64,000 nucleotides of DNA from Lentinus brumalis (lineage: Eukaryota > Basidiomycota > Agaricomycetes > Polyporales > Polyporaceae). How positions within the stretch are numbered: position 1 is the first letter of the stretch; every line of letters begins with the position of its first letter. The notes under the pieces were generated by a model. It worked only from the letters and a program-made list of their open reading frames with translations. It searched no databases and was not told the origin of the DNA. Position numbers and translations under genes: made by a program. Location: contig MARA01000009.1 of assembly GCA_001792895.1 (NCBI GenBank), forward strand, positions 310,001 through 374,000, read 5' to 3'. Of this stretch, positions 24,501 to 37,282 are shown piece after piece.

Positions 24501-26613
24501 GAATACCTGGATTCTCCCGTTTGGTCTCAATCTAACTCGGGACACGATACAGACCATCAGCAAAGCCATCAACCAGTACTGCGCCACCGTCGAGGAGATG
24601 TTCATGTCGGAGATGTTCCCGCGACCAACAGACTACCTGCAACCGCAGAAGTCGTCCGCATGGCTCGAGAAGGCAAAACAGCTCGCCGAACGGAACGAGA
24701 AGAAGATCGAGCCTTTCACGTTCCAAGCCGAGTCTTGTGTCAAGCTCAACAACATCGAGGCTGCGCGACGTCTTCTGGACAACATGTACGCGCAGATGGA
24801 GGCAGACAAGAAGATGGAGATTCTCGAGAACTCCGCACCACCTGTACCAGAGAAGGTCGACCGCGGAGACCGCTTCCTCTTCACAGTGAAGGTCGCCATC
24901 GCTGAAGGTCTGGTTCCGCTGGAGAGTAGCCCGTCAGCAAAGCTCGACACGTTTGTCACGCTCAGTGACGAGCAGGGTAATCGCTTGGCGAAGACACGGA
25001 CGATCTACGAATCGCTCAACCCCCGATGTGAGTGGTGCTTGGTTTGATCCTCCGGTAGCGGAGCCCGATTGACGACTGATGGACCCAAACGCACAGGGGA
25101 CGAGTCGTTCGACCTGTCTGTCGAGAAACCACTGTGGATCATGATCAGCGTGCGCGATCGCGCGCTGGTGGGCAAGCACGACACCGTCGGCCGCGCCTAC
25201 GTCTGCTTGGACCCGAAGCGATTCGGGGACTTTTTGACGCACGACATGTGGTTCGACCTCGACACCCAGGGCCGAATCCTCCTCCGAATCAGTATGGAGG
25301 GCGAGAAGGACGACCTGCAGTTCTACTTTGGTCGCGCGTTCCGCTCGCTGAAACGTGCGGAGAACGACATGGTCCGCATTTTCATTGACAAGGTGCGTCT
25401 CCTCTCTCTACGGCCGAGTCGGTCAGGCTCAGAGGCTGATCGGGTTTGGTGTGGCGACGCTAGATGACACCGTTCATCCGCCAAAGCCTCTCACGAGCAG
25501 TGTTGAAGACGCTTCTCAAGTCAAATACCGCCGGAAGCATTGACTACAACAAGGCGTTTGGGAACGTCACCGCGCTCTTCGGCTCCGCGCTCGGAAGTAA
25601 GGACGAGGTGCAGATACCGCTGCCTCAGACGGAGAAGCCGCGTTTCAAGCCCGAGGGACTCACCGACGTCGAGATTGAGCAGGCCATTGTGCCGCTGTTC
25701 GACTTCTTTGATGCGAACCTTTCGACGCTCAACACCTACCTGAGCGAGTCGACGAAGGACATGGTTATGTCGCGCGTCTGGAAAGAGATCCTGAACGTAA
25801 TCGAGGGCTTGCTCATACCACCACTGTCCGACGTGCAGAGCGACATGAAGCCACTGACCGATAAGGAGGTCGATATCGTATTCAAATGGTTAAAGGTAGC
25901 GTGTCTCCTTTGGTTCCACACGGCTGAATGATCTGAGCCCCAACTCGCAGTTCCTGAGGGACTACTTCCATGCTGGCGGAGAGGGCCCCATATCGCTCGA
26001 GGGGCTCCAGAACCAGAAGTATCGCGACATCCTGTCCATCCGGTTGTACTACGACTGGCACACGTGAGTCTGTCGTGTCCGTCGTACCGCGAAACTCGTT
26101 TGACTTTGCCGTTGATGCAGTGATGCCCTCATGGAGGAGTGCGTGCGGATGATGCAGCATAGTCTCCGTGCTGCGCCGACCATCAAGAAACGGGCGAAGA
26201 GCGTGTACCAGCAACGCAACTTGGGCACGATCAAGAACCGCAAGAAGGAGAAGCAGCAGGAGAAAGAGAAGGACGTCTCCAATGGCGAGACCATCCTCCG
26301 GATCCTCCGCATGCGGTGCGTATTGCTCCCCGCATCCTGTTCGCAGTTCCTCGTCCCGTTGCCATCTCGCACACACCCTTGCCCTTGTCCCGAAACAGTC
26401 TTGTCCTGACCAAAATTCCCCAACAGGCCGGGAACGTCCGACTTCATCACGCAGCAGCTGCAGGCGATGTCGAGCCTCCAGGCGGAGCGCGACGCGCACG
26501 CGAAGGAGATGAAGGAGCGCAAGCTGCAGCGGCCTCGGCAGCAACAGCAGTCGCAAGGGCAGATACCCGACGTGCCCGCGATCCCAGCCGTGCCGCCACT
26601 GCCTCCGAAATAG
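21574..26613 (+). CDS. ync13: Munc13/Ync13-like protein with MHD1, C2 and MHD2 domains
   Basis: Sixteen exons: 21574-21656, 21715-21732, 21801-22013, 22120-22615, 22665-22685, 22741-23819, 23878-24069, 24126-24222, 24287-24304, 24358-24498, 24553-25027, 25097-25392, 25464-25895, 25951-26063, 26121-26315, 26427-26613. They give 1351 residues with every phase consistent. The N-terminus MSRRSYASSMHHERR leads to SEEELI. A helical MHD1-type region lies at about 640-790. The C2 domain at about 885-1040 includes SPSAKLDTFVTLSDEQG and WDESFDLSV. MHD2 at about 1115-1165 contains IVPLFDFFDANLSTLNTYL. Fission yeast Ync13 acts in vesicle fusion and septum integrity during cytokinesis; that role is inferred here. 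The tail is Lys/Glu- then Gln/Pro-rich. Three exons are only 18, 21 and 18 bases long. Confidence 0.9.
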
Positions 26614-27926
26614 ACACTGCGCTCCCCCGTGTCCCTCGCCTCCCCGCTTGCGCTTCGAACGGGCACCCTCTGCTGCCATCGCCAACGTCAATCAATATCG
26701 CCGCAACTCGCGGCTTCCTGGGACGGATACCTCGCATACGCATACTATACCTGTCGGCCTGGACGTCCTTCTTCTCTTCTCTTCTCTTTGAATTCTTTTC
26801 TTCTTCTCGATATGTATGTCCCTCTGCCCCCGTCGTCCTTCTCGTGTTTTCCTTGCGACTCGCGTAGCGATAGGCGTTCCTTCTCTTTTCTTCCTTCAGC
26901 CATCACGCAGATGTTCATCATCGCCGCGTCGCGTATCGGTATTCCTGCTCGAGCTCATGCTGTGTCGTGCACCTCCTCATCCTCTCATGTCTCCTTGTAT
27001 ACTTGCTCATCGCTGAACGGTAACACGAACATTCTGAGATCGGTTCCCACCTCGGGCGTGCCTACAGTGGCTCCCAAGGGTACGCACACGCCACAAGGTA
27101 CGCATGCGTGTGTCCGTTGACGTGCGGACGTTCATGTGTGCGAACGAAGAACGTCGCAGAAGCTCGGCCCATGCCCTGCACGCGGACAACCAACAACGCG
27201 AACAACAACGGCCACTGGCAGGCAGGCACGGGCAGCTTCGGACGCAAATCGCTACGTGCCACCCGCTGTATGTACGTGTACGGTGTACGTGTTCCGCCTT
27301 GTGTTTCCGTTTCCGTTTCCCAACAACGTCTTCCATGCGGGCACGCCCGCCACGAGGCTATGTAGCAAGCAACTCTCCGCGAGAACTTCCAGAATCCACA
27401 GGCGCAGCACCATCAATCGATGGACACTGGCAGCACAAAAGAGCAGCGATCAGAAAGCCAACGGATGCGATGAAGAAGAGCAAGAAGGGCCGTCGCGACG
27501 AGGGCGACGATGGATTGGCAAGACGGCAACAAGTACACGGAATAAGATAATAAAGATACACATTAGGCAAGGCGGGGGGAGGCGCAGGGTACCGTCCGTC
27601 ATTCTCGCAGAGCCCGCGCGAAGCACGCTTCGATGCGCTTTTGCTCTGCAGTCAGCCATCGCAGGCATCTCAGAGCGCTGCTCGTCTCTCTGACACTAGT
27701 GTCTACAGTATCGTACAACCGGAACGCGAGTGGGTATGGTAGAGATATGTATGTACAAGCCCCAAGCGGGCGTGATCATTCGCGGAACCCCGATGTGTTG
27801 TGTGTGTGCGCCTGGGTTACTGCTTCCATGTTCGTTTTGGGGCACACGCGGATCCGGGATCCCGCGGTTAGGGGCAAGACGGTCGGAACGTCCGCCGGTC
27901 GGAGGGGATGTCCGTGCGGACCACGT
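26614..27926. other. Convergent intergenic region
   Basis: Starts with a pyrimidine-rich 3' region (CTTCTCTTCTCTTCTCTTTG at about 26770). No exon or repeat family recognised before the stop of the next gene at 27927. Confidence 0.5.
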
Positions 27927-28742
27927 TCAGAACCGCGCGAGCCCCTCATCCTCCTCCGATATCGATGAGAGCGAGGAGTGCCGCGAGTGCGGGCCGCGCC
28001 AGGGTCCTCGCCGGCTCTGATAGCCTATCAGAGGCAGATTCATATCGCGCACGGGTGAAGTCGCAGGGAGGGGCGAGAGCGTCGGGGACGGCGACGGGGA
28101 GGGCGACGGGGAGGAGGTCGAGTAGATGACATCGCCCCCGAGGGTATGTGGTGGGGTATAGGCGTGAACGGACGGGGCGGGATACGAGTTTGCGGACTGC
28201 AGCAGGGGCCGCGGCGTCGCGGTGTAGATCACGTATGGTTCGTCCGACTCGTCCGACTCGTCGATGGTATCCGGCCGGCCGGCACCGGACGAGTTGTAGT
28301 CAAAGGTGCTCGCCGCGGCGTCTGCGGCAGCGACGATATCTTCCCAAGAATACGTGCGCGCGCGTCTCTGTGGGTGCAGAAACCGCACGTTAGTAACGTG
28401 TTTGACAGGGCGTGAGGCACGGGAGCAGGGAAGCGGCTGGTGTTTGGGAACGGGGATGGCGATAGAGGACGGAGGCGAATAGCAAGGCTGGATTGCACTC
28501 ACGGTTGGGACGACGGGCTGATCGCTGCTTGCTGCGACCCTGCGGGTCCACTCTCTCCGCCGCAAAAACTCCACGCGATCCTTGCGCTGGGTGAGATTCT
28601 CGGTGGACCTGCTCTGCTTGAGGGTGCGACCGATGCGCGGAGGTAGAGGGTGCGATGGGGTAGAGTTGTCTCCCTCCCAAGAGGTCGAGGGCAGTCGCGG
28701 AAACTGGATCATGTTTGCGTGGGCCATGGAGCAGGAAGCCAT
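27927..28742 (-). CDS. Ser/Pro-rich protein of unknown function
   Basis: Minus strand, two exons (28742-28503 and 28367-27927) separated by a 135-base intron with a GTGAGTG donor and CACCCACAG acceptor; 226 residues when spliced. The intron also reads open, so a longer unspliced form is possible. The protein is largely disordered: Ser/Pro-rich, with ENLTQRKDRVEFLRRREW near residue 50, then RARTYSWEDIVAAADAAAS, a DESDESDEPY acidic run and a C-terminal SSLSSISEEDEGLARF. It might be a phosphorylated adaptor. I recognise no domain. The start chosen is the first ATG in the open frame; the frame extends upstream without one. Confidence 0.55.
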   Translation of the reverse strand: MASCSMAHANMIQFPRLPSTSWEGDNSTPSHPLPPRIGRTLKQSRSTENLTQRKDRVEFLRRREWTRRVAASSDQPVVPTVSAIQPCYSPPSSIAIPVPKHQPLPCSRASRPVKHVTNVRFLHPQRRARTYSWEDIVAAADAAASTFDYNSSGAGRPDTIDESDESDEPYVIYTATPRPLLQSANSYPAPSVHAYTPPHTLGGDVIYSTSSPSPSPSPSPTLSPLPATSPVRDMNLPLIGYQSRRGPWRGPHSRHSSLSSISEEDEGLARF

Positions 28743-31639
28743 TGAGGGCGGTGGGCTCGGGAAATGGAAGGGGGCGAGGACCAGTTCAGGGAAGGTGATC
28801 AGCGAGACGGGTGGGCGCACGTTTAGCTCGCACCGACGGCAGGAGAGGTCGCGGGCTTGGGGAGAAAGGCGAGGCCATGGCGTTGCTTGGAGGATTTATG
28901 TAGCACTGGGCGTGTTACCAAATCGAAATGGAGATGAGATGAGTCAGAGCGCCCGGCACATTCCCGCGTCACCCCCAGCGTCACTCTCCCCGCAGCCGTC
29001 GCCAGGCCCAGATCCGCCTCCCGCTCACCTGCTCCACCCTGCACGGGCCCGCGTCCGACGCTGGCCCCGACGCGACACCGACGCGCGCACCGACGACGAC
29101 CTCGACGACCTCGACGACCTCTTCTCGTCGCGCGCGGCGACCATCGATGCACGCCCGACGCTGTCGCATGTGACCGCGCAAAGCTGTGCGGCTCGTTGGC
29201 CGGGCACCGAGCACTCACCTCTATCGATAGCGCGATTCAGCTTCGGTGTTCTCGCCGCACCTCCAGCCTGGACCCTGCAGCAACCATTTAGCGTGTTGGC
29301 TGCACGTAAATCAATCACTCACCATCGAAGGCTGCGCGACCCGCTGCGACCCACTGTTCGCCGTTCCGACTTCGCGTTCCGCGAAATACGCCGTCCTACG
29401 GCATTGTCTGGGCATTGCACATCCCCGGGTCCTGTACCCGTCCCGCAAACACACGAGCTGTCGCCGTCCGGCCAACGCAGAATCGGTGAGCTAACTGCAC
29501 TCTCTCTATCAGTCATGGGCGGTGACAGCCCGTGGGCCGCGGTTGCGGCGCACTGTCGTCCGAACCCCACCCTGAACAACGTGTCCGGTGCGCTCGGCCA
29601 TTTCACACCGTGACCCTCGTGTCTCGCGACACGTTGTTGCCAGCACGTCCTTATTCAGAGCTTCAACGCTCGGGATTATTCCTAGCATCGTGCGTTCATG
29701 AATAACGAGGGTACGTACCGTCGTACCTGGAGCTGCTGCGCCCGCTGCAGAGTGACATTCTGGTCACCTCGACCGAGCCCGTCCGCAGCGCTACCTGCAC
29801 AGACACAGTCACTCAGAGACACTCCGAACAGCCTAACGCGCCCGGAGCGCCGCCGATCGACGCAGCCGAGACGTTCCAAATAAACAGACGTGTTGCTGGC
29901 AGATCCCCGCAGCTCGTCGTCTTGTCTCCCCAGGCAACGGCGGGCGGCTGAGCTGCCTGGGGACAGGAACCGGCGACGCGAATCGGGCCAAGCTGTCGTG
30001 GGGTATTTCTTGCGGCGGGCTGTGCTCCTCGCGCAGCCGCGTACAGTACGTGTTCCAATATCCTGTGCAGGCAGCGTCAGACATATCATCGGCCGATCAA
30101 TGAGGCCACGATTGGCACTGGGCAGCGGGACAAGAACGCGACGAGAACAATGCACGAAGACACTCACCTCTTACCGGCGTCCCGACACCCGCATTGTGAC
30201 CTACTGCGACTGTTCCGCACCCGCCTGCATTATCCGCGGTCGCTCAAGCTACCAGTACCCGTCTTGGCAATATACGAGCGCGTAGTGGTGGAAGACCGCG
30301 CATATATGCACAAGGTGTGTCGAGAACGCGCATATAGAGGACAAGGACGACAAGGGGGACGTTGTGGTTGAGGACAAGAAGCGGCGGTGACTCGATATGC
30401 TCTCACTTCCGTCGCGTAAACCTCGCATGCGCACACGCGATCGCGATCCGCTCGCGTACGTGTCACATGACCGCGTGATGCCAACGCGACTTGCACCGCG
30501 GCCTGGCTCAAGTTGTTCTTCCAACTTGCAAGTCGTCCTTGTTCTCTAGTTTCTGCTTCCGCCTGATTCAACTCGTCTGCAGGCAACGAGATGAGAATGT
30601 TCAAGGCGGTGGACGTATCAGCAATCTGGATAATCTGGCAGCAACAGATGCCTTTACTGTGCCACCGCGAGATGACCGATGCTCTCCCCGGCGTTGTCAG
30701 ACTGTACTTTCAGTACTACTACTGCTTCCGTCCCTGCGACAGTGAACGAAAGCTCGCGAATCAGATTGGCACAGGCTGCGAGGCTACCGCAACCCGCGAC
30801 TGCAGATGCGTCCGATCGATGGGGGCTTTCGTCGACATGAAGCTGCCTTCAAGCACAACGTCCGGTACGCCCGGTGTGTACGCATATATGTATCTTCATA
30901 TGGCTGATAACTTATCTCGAAGGCGTCCCGCTTCATGTACTTGGCGATGTGCATGAAATCCAGTGCCTGTGGCGGCGGGCGCGAGTCGACGACTCGACGC
31001 ATCAGTCGTGTGCAAGCGTCTAACGTCAAGGCGCAAGGTCTAATGGTCCGTGCCCTTCGGTGCCTGCCTGTATGCATGTACCCAGTGCTCACTTCGTGAT
31101 CTTTCTCGACGGCTTCCTGTTCAGCAGATCCGTCGTGGATGTGTTCGTGCGGTCGACGGTCGTCATCCAGCGACTCGGACGCTCGAGCCGACTATCGCAT
31201 TGGGGATCGATGCGATACGACCCATCGCTACACGAGCCACGGTGCGTGCCTAGTACCTATGTACTGCAATGCGTCTGTCGGGCGATGCGATAAATGAACA
31301 CGTTGTTCTCAGAGTCATACTCGGAGCATGTCCTGGTGGCGATGTCGCGACGTCGCATTAACCTGATCGGTTGATGATTGTCAAATGACTGGCACTTCGT
31401 CTATGATGCCGCGGCCGGGCCTGTCACCTCCATGTCAGTTGAGACCATCGAAGGCGGTACGCGGACAAGGGGATGTGGCGTATCGGGACGCATCCCCCGA
31501 CTAGTCATGACTGAGGCCTCTTATATGACGACGAGAGACGTACGTTTGGGGATCCGTGCGCGTACCTCTCTGTTCTTCTCTTGTGCTCCCTCTCGAGGTC
31601 GGTTGTCGCTGCATCCTTCACTCTCTAGTCCCCGACACG
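28743..31639. other. Long region without a recognised gene
   Basis: 2.9 kb. The best coding hint is on the plus strand from an ATG at about 28938, a Pro/Ala-rich frame containing DDDLDDLDDLFSSRA near 29090-29130, but no domain or exon chain supports it. Parts around 29600-30500 are GC-rich without structure that I can name. Confidence 0.35.
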
Positions 31640-32642
31640 ATGCACTGGCTCCAAATTGTTCGTTTGTCCGTGCTTGGTGAGTCTACTCTCTTCACTTGCT
31701 GCCCGTAGTATGAGCGAGGGACACTTACATGCGGACCCACAGGGTTCGCGATCTTTTGCGGCATCGTTGTTGCTTCGCTCTCGGCACACCTCATTGCGTA
31801 TGTTGAGGAGAACTTTGGGGGGTACTACGCCTTTGCGGCCCTTGGTGTGGCGACGGGTGGTCTCACGATGCTCTCCCTCCCCGTTATGTGCGTGGATATC
31901 TATGGAATATCACTGGAATTAGCCAGCTAATTGATGCCCTCAGACTGATCATCGATCTCCTGCGCAAAGGCGCATTCACGTCCCTCGTAGTAGTCGAGCT
32001 CAGCTGGCTCGGTAAGTCCCACACAATCATCCCAGATCCAACTTCCCAGTCCTCGTCCTCGTCTCCCCCTCTTCCAACCCTCAAGCCACTACTCAATGAC
32101 TGACCACCTTCCCTCAAGGAATCCTCTGGGTCCTCTGGCTCGCAACCGCCGCCCTCACCGTCGACTCAACCTCCGCCGTCTTCACCACCTGTGACTTCAT
32201 CTACCCCATCCTCAACCAGCTCTGCCACGAGACCCAAGCGATCGAGGCCTTCTCCTTCCTCGCCTGGATCGCCCTCCTGGCGTACACCATCCTCCTCCTC
32301 ATCGTCGCCCTCGTCAACGCCTCACGCGGCGCGCCCATGTGGAAGTCCACCGTGGCGGCGTCCGGGGGGATCGCGCCCGCTCCTGCGGCCACTGCAGGGG
32401 CGGGGCAGCACGTCCAGCAACAGCAGCAGCAGCAGCCGCTGATGACGACGCCGATGACCCCGCCGCCGGCGGGCCAGCAGCCAATGCAACAGTATCAGCC
32501 CCAGCCGATCTACGGAGGTCAGCCGCATACGGGGGCGTACCCCCCGCAGCAGCAACAACAGCCTGCACCGTCACCTTTATCGGGAGTGTCGCACACGCAG
32601 AACGGGTCGGTATCTGGGTACAGCTCGTATCCCCAGGTCTAA
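31640..32642 (+). CDS. MARVEL-domain four-helix membrane protein
   Basis: Four exons (31640-31676, 31743-31887, 31944-32011, 32119-32642) give 257 residues. The start MHWLQIVRLSVLGFAIF opens the first helix. Three more helices follow: FAALGVATGGLTMLSLPVM, FTSLVVVELSWLGILWVLWL, and FLAWIALLAYTILLLIVALV. The loop before the last helix has the CDFIYPILNQLCHE pair of cysteines. This spacing is typical of fungal MARVEL proteins of the Nce102 kind, which sit in plasma-membrane or vesicle membranes and organise lipid domains. After residue about 180 a cytosolic Gln/Pro/Gly-rich tail (QQQQQQQPL, PPQQQQQPAP) runs to the stop. Confidence 0.85.
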
Positions 32643-33683
32643 GCATTGAGCGGTCACGGCTCCGAGTCATCCGTCTTAGATCTATTGCAACTGGGATGGA
32701 GCCACGGCTGTTTGCGAGGTCGCTGACGCAGATGAGGCACTGTTACGATACCCCGCGGCCGGGCAATTGTCCGCCGATGACTGTTGTATATGTATGCACG
32801 CCTCGTAATGAATCCACGTCTTAAAAATACGACTTTATGCGTCCGAGAACGCTCAAAGCGCTGTGAACCAGTATCGCCTATCCTATTGGCGAGTTTGGTA
32901 AGTACCGAAGCCCATCTGCAGCATACACACTCCAGAACGCGTGCTGGCGAAGCAGACTGTGCTCCGATCCTCTCCGAACCCTAGTATGTAGGCATATAGC
33001 AGCTCAAGAGCGGAATCTTCGTGCCTCGGACTCGGAACTTCGCCACGCAATCGCGTCAATGCAGAGTACTGTATGTGCTCAGGTGACGCACGACCGACGC
33101 ACTGATGAATCGTCGCAACAGTTCGGTGATTCGGTCGGCGGCGTACTTTGCATTCCCGTGCCTCGCTTGGCGCGTCAGTTAGACGTGCCAGGTAACTCTG
33201 AGTGAACTCATCAAAGATCGACCCCGCTGCTCGCCGGGGCGCCACAGGAGCACACACGACGTCCCCGTTCCCGCGTGCACATCCCACAGTCCCACAGCAG
33301 AATAGGGAGAGGCAGAAAAAAGGAACGATGCTCTAAGATTGATACAACCACACAATGGTGGTGTGACTACGAGCTACAAATAGGAGAGCGCCGTCCGTCC
33401 AAGCGTCCCAGGGCCCAAAATATCCACACAAGAGAGATAATACACAGCACACGAGAGCGAGAGTCCTGCGGGTCGTACCGATGTCGTACGTCGTGCGATT
33501 AGAGCGGGGCGTTACGATAGCGCGTGGGCCAGCCTGAGTGCGCGCGCATAGCATGTGGGAGGGTGTGGGCATGTCGTCGTGCCGACCACAACAAAAGAAC
33601 GCCATAGCGCCGCTTCATGGGAAAGCGGGGGGTAGACGGGCGTCGCTGCCACTGTCAGGTTCGACGGATCCGAGTAGGCGGAG
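32643..33683. other. Convergent intergenic region, no gene seen
   Basis: About 1 kb between the stops of the MARVEL gene and the DUF7598-like gene. No exon, RNA gene or repeat identified. Confidence 0.5.
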
Positions 33684-35090
33684 TTATACTGCGGTCTCGG
33701 AGTCGCCCACACTCGAGGACGAGCTTGCGCGCTTCGAGGAGATGGGCTTGGGAATGTAGGTCGGGAGCGCCTCTACTGGACGTGAAATCGTGTATCCTAC
33801 ACGCGCGCGTTCGGTCAGCATTCGCACTTCCAGAAGGCAAGAACAAGGTCAAAGGGAGCGCACCTCGTGCAAGAGCCGCCTTCTCTCCCTGCCGGCCGAA
33901 GCCCATGCCGCCCTTCTGACTAGACAAGCTTCCGGAGCGCGACGCGTCGGCGCCGCCGCCGTACGCCTCCTGCTCCTTCTCCCATGCAGCGTTGTTGCCA
34001 GAGGACATCACAAGCGGGCGGGGAACTTGCGAGGTCGGCAGGATGCCGCCCTTTCCGCTCTTGTGCCCGATGGTGTCAAGATCTTGCTCGCGCCAGGAGG
34101 TGGGCGAGCGCCGCCACTTGACAGACTCGCGGAAGATGAGGCCGAGGAGGATGTTTACGCAGCCGAGAGAGAAGAGGAAGAAGGCAGAGACGAGGGTGAA
34201 TTCGTCCACATGGTGCGAGAGGACGGCCGCACCGAGTCTGCATGTAACTTCTGTTAGTAAAGGGTCTATGCAGGCGACTCAATGTAGACGGAAATGAAAG
34301 GGCAGGAGGAGCCATCGCGAAGATCGACAAGGATAACGATAGCAGGCTGGAATCGCGTTCTCGCCCAATCACGCAAGCGAACGCGGTCGGAGAACAAAGA
34401 AACCTCGCCTTGCATTCGCTGCAACACAACCAGACGCACGGGAATGACACTCCCCAGCAGGTGCGGAGTCCACCTGACAGGAGGGACGTGTACGGCTAAC
34501 GTGCCAGCCCATAGACGTCCGTGCGCTGTCTTCCACGTCCTTCAGAAAGAATAGAAAATGGACTTACAGGCATTGGATGACACCAAGGGCGCCCAAACCA
34601 AAATCGTCACCGAGAATAGGGAAGAAGCGGTTGAAGAAGGCAGCCGGCCAGCCAACTTCGGACATAATGAGGACAATGACTTGGAAGATGATAAGGAGCC
34701 TGTTGAGCACAGCCCAGAACGCGCCAGCGGGCTGGTTGGGCACGGTGCTGCCTCTGTTCAAGCGTACACGTTAGTACGCCTGTCCAGACGGGGGAGGGTA
34801 GCACCGTGGACGTACTCGACGTAGTCCGTGTCGGCGGTGATACAGTCCGGGTCGGTAGCATTCGTATCGACTGTGCGGATGTTGGGATCGGCCTTCCCAG
34901 CGGTGATGAAAGCGTTTACGGCTTGGACGTCGTGTACCATCGTGACGATGCTACTTGCGAAGAGAAGCAAGAGCGCGATGATGCTGAGGGCACGGACCAC
35001 ATTGAGGCCAATAAAGATGTCTGAAGGACTCTGCTTAGCACTGGCCAGGCATCTTAGGCTGTGATACTCACATCCTTTCATGGTAGGCAT
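33684..35090 (-). CDS. DUF7598-like four-helix membrane protein
   Basis: Five exons on the minus strand (35090-35072, 35020-34816, 34753-34568, 34237-33864, 33775-33684) give 291 residues. The tiny first exon encodes MPTMKG and ends in phase for YIFIGLNVVRALSIIALLLL, the first helix. The second helix is FWAVLNRLLIIFQVIVLIM, followed by FLNRFFPILG-type loop residues, LGALGVIQCLLGAAVLSHH and TLVSAFFLFSLGCVNILLGL. The cytosolic tail contains GGMGFGRQGEKAA and ends LPTYIPKPISSKR plus a Ser-rich stretch. I recall this pattern (GSTVPNQPAG, VLSHHVD) from basidiomycete proteins now called DUF7598. Function is unknown. Confidence 0.8.
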
Positions 35091-37282
35091 GTCGGCGAGT
35101 TGTCTAGTGTTGTGCTTGCTAGTAGAGACTGGATGCTCGACTTTGCGAGGGCGTCAGATAAAGATGTGTCAGGCTAAGTGACCAAGCGAGAGGAAGTGCG
35201 TAAAGCAAGAGAATGGTGTGCCTGCACCCTAGAAAGTCGAGCAAGCCGCACTGGGCACGGTCAGGAGCAAGAAGCTGCAGGAGAGGGTGAGAGATGGGGA
35301 ATGCGGCTGAAACGTGGCCTCCTTCTCCTTGATAAATGGCGTCGAGACGCGCTCGCCTGTCTAACTCGTACTTTTTCGCTTTTGTTTCTAGCACAATGAG
35401 GCGTGGCATTTGCGACCGTGGACAGGCCATTGTGCTCGTTCCGGACAAGAACAATGAACCTCGCAAGCGCCTACACACGGCGCAGCCACCGAAGCCAAAT
35501 ACGGACAAAGAAAGAAAGGGCTAAGCGCTGGATTCTGCATGTTGTCTCCGACTTCGACTTGTGATACCGCGTAAGACAAATAAGCACGTAAGTACACCCA
35601 CACTAGCTGAGAGTGTGTATGAAGTGTTGATCTGGAACAACACAAGCTTGTGGTGTCAAGTCTGTCCTAGCGCGAGAGAGTCAAGTTCAAGTTCGATGTT
35701 ACGCCAGCTGGGTTACGTACCGAGTGCATCGTCTTCCCACCCCTCCATCCAAGCACAAGTCGGGAAGGTCAAACATCAAATATCAGAGTGACATAGGTCG
35801 AGGCGCACACTGACCTAATTCATGTTTGCCTGTGAGCAGGACAGGAAGTAGGGCTCCGAGAGCGTACGACTGGACTCGCCCTCCTGTATTAAAGCCTGGT
35901 GATCTCAGAGGCAATGTGACTGGGAACATGATGTGGACTTCTCGTTGAATACCCTGCATCGAGAACACAGGAAACGGATATCATTCCTGGAGCTGACAAC
36001 AGCGCAGCAGTAGGGCCATCGCGTTCTCCTTCGGTTATCTTGTAGCGTTGGAGCGATAGGCAATGAGTGCGCCTGCGATGGCGATCGTCAGATTTCTGTG
36101 AGTTATCCGCAGCCTCTCCGCTGAGTTAGCAGAATGCTAACCGTGCTTCACATTGTACGCATACGCGATGGATGCCTTCTGTGCGCAATGAAGGAGGCAC
36201 TCCGTACACGCGTTGCCGGGAAGATGCGGCGTTGAAACCAGGCCTGTTGGGAGCGGCGCGTTGTCCGAGGGATAGACTGCTCCCTGGACAACATATTGTC
36301 GATGGCATGCACGCGATGACAGATGCACCAAGATCTTGAGAAGAAGGGTGGTCGTCTACTTGATTGGACAGCGATTTGTTCCTATCAGGTGGTCTGACAC
36401 TCCTGTCTGTCTCATTCCGCCTCGTTCCAGGCTGTCTTCGAGTCATACTGGAAGCAACGGTACGTCCCCCGTCGAATGAACTGTGCGACGCGGCAATGAG
36501 GACTGTGAACAGCGTGATCACTGCTTTCTACTCCTCGCACTGACCGCGATAGGACTATCCGCCGTTCCCACTCCAACTACTTGTCAATGGCGGTGCCGGA
36601 CCGACATACGGCGATGGCATGCGACGACCTTGTCCCAGTACCCTAGCGTCACATCGCTGCGGCCGCATGGCACGTAGCGGGCTCACCAAATAAGACAGAG
36701 TTCTGTCTTCCGATGTGCCCAGCATTGAGTCTGCTTATGGTGAGCTCAGTTCCCAATCAGGATGACCTTGGTCAATTGACTATTAGTATATTGCTTCTTC
36801 TCGACGAACAGAATTAATACCAGAGACTTTTAGCCTTGGCAGAATCTGCTCGACAAAACGGCGATATAACCGCACCCGCAGATGCATTTCGCAGATGTCA
36901 CTCACGGACGACGGAGCCGTCGTTCTATATTCGTTTTGTATTCGCAATGCCTCGACGGTAGGACACGGATCAAGGATGGCACGGAACGGGAGGATCCACG
37001 CCATACACAGTGTGGTTCCACTCCGCTCAAGAGTCGGCTCAGCAGCGCAACTGGGCTAGATGTCGCAAGAAGGCAATGTCCCTTCCATGAAGACGATCAT
37101 AAGCGAACTGACCTGTTGGTCTCGCGTTCGTGGTGGTCCGCGCGTGTAGGGAGCCGCTATACCTACGGTCTGGCCCGCACCATCCGACTCGTAGCGAACG
37201 GATGTATATATTGCTTTGGCGAGAGGGCGGATGGCCTCATTGACGTGACAGACTCTTCTCCTGTGCTCCCAACTCGGTCCCC
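35091..37282. other. Region without a recognised gene
   Basis: 2.2 kb between two divergent membrane-protein genes. I found no exon series or repeat. Short open stretches on both strands show no domain. Confidence 0.45.

Noticed and set aside
28582..29613. 343-codon plus-strand frame over and beyond the Ser/Pro-rich minus-strand gene
   Set aside because: Its first half is antisense to a better gene model; composition is that of a shadow frame and no domain is visible.
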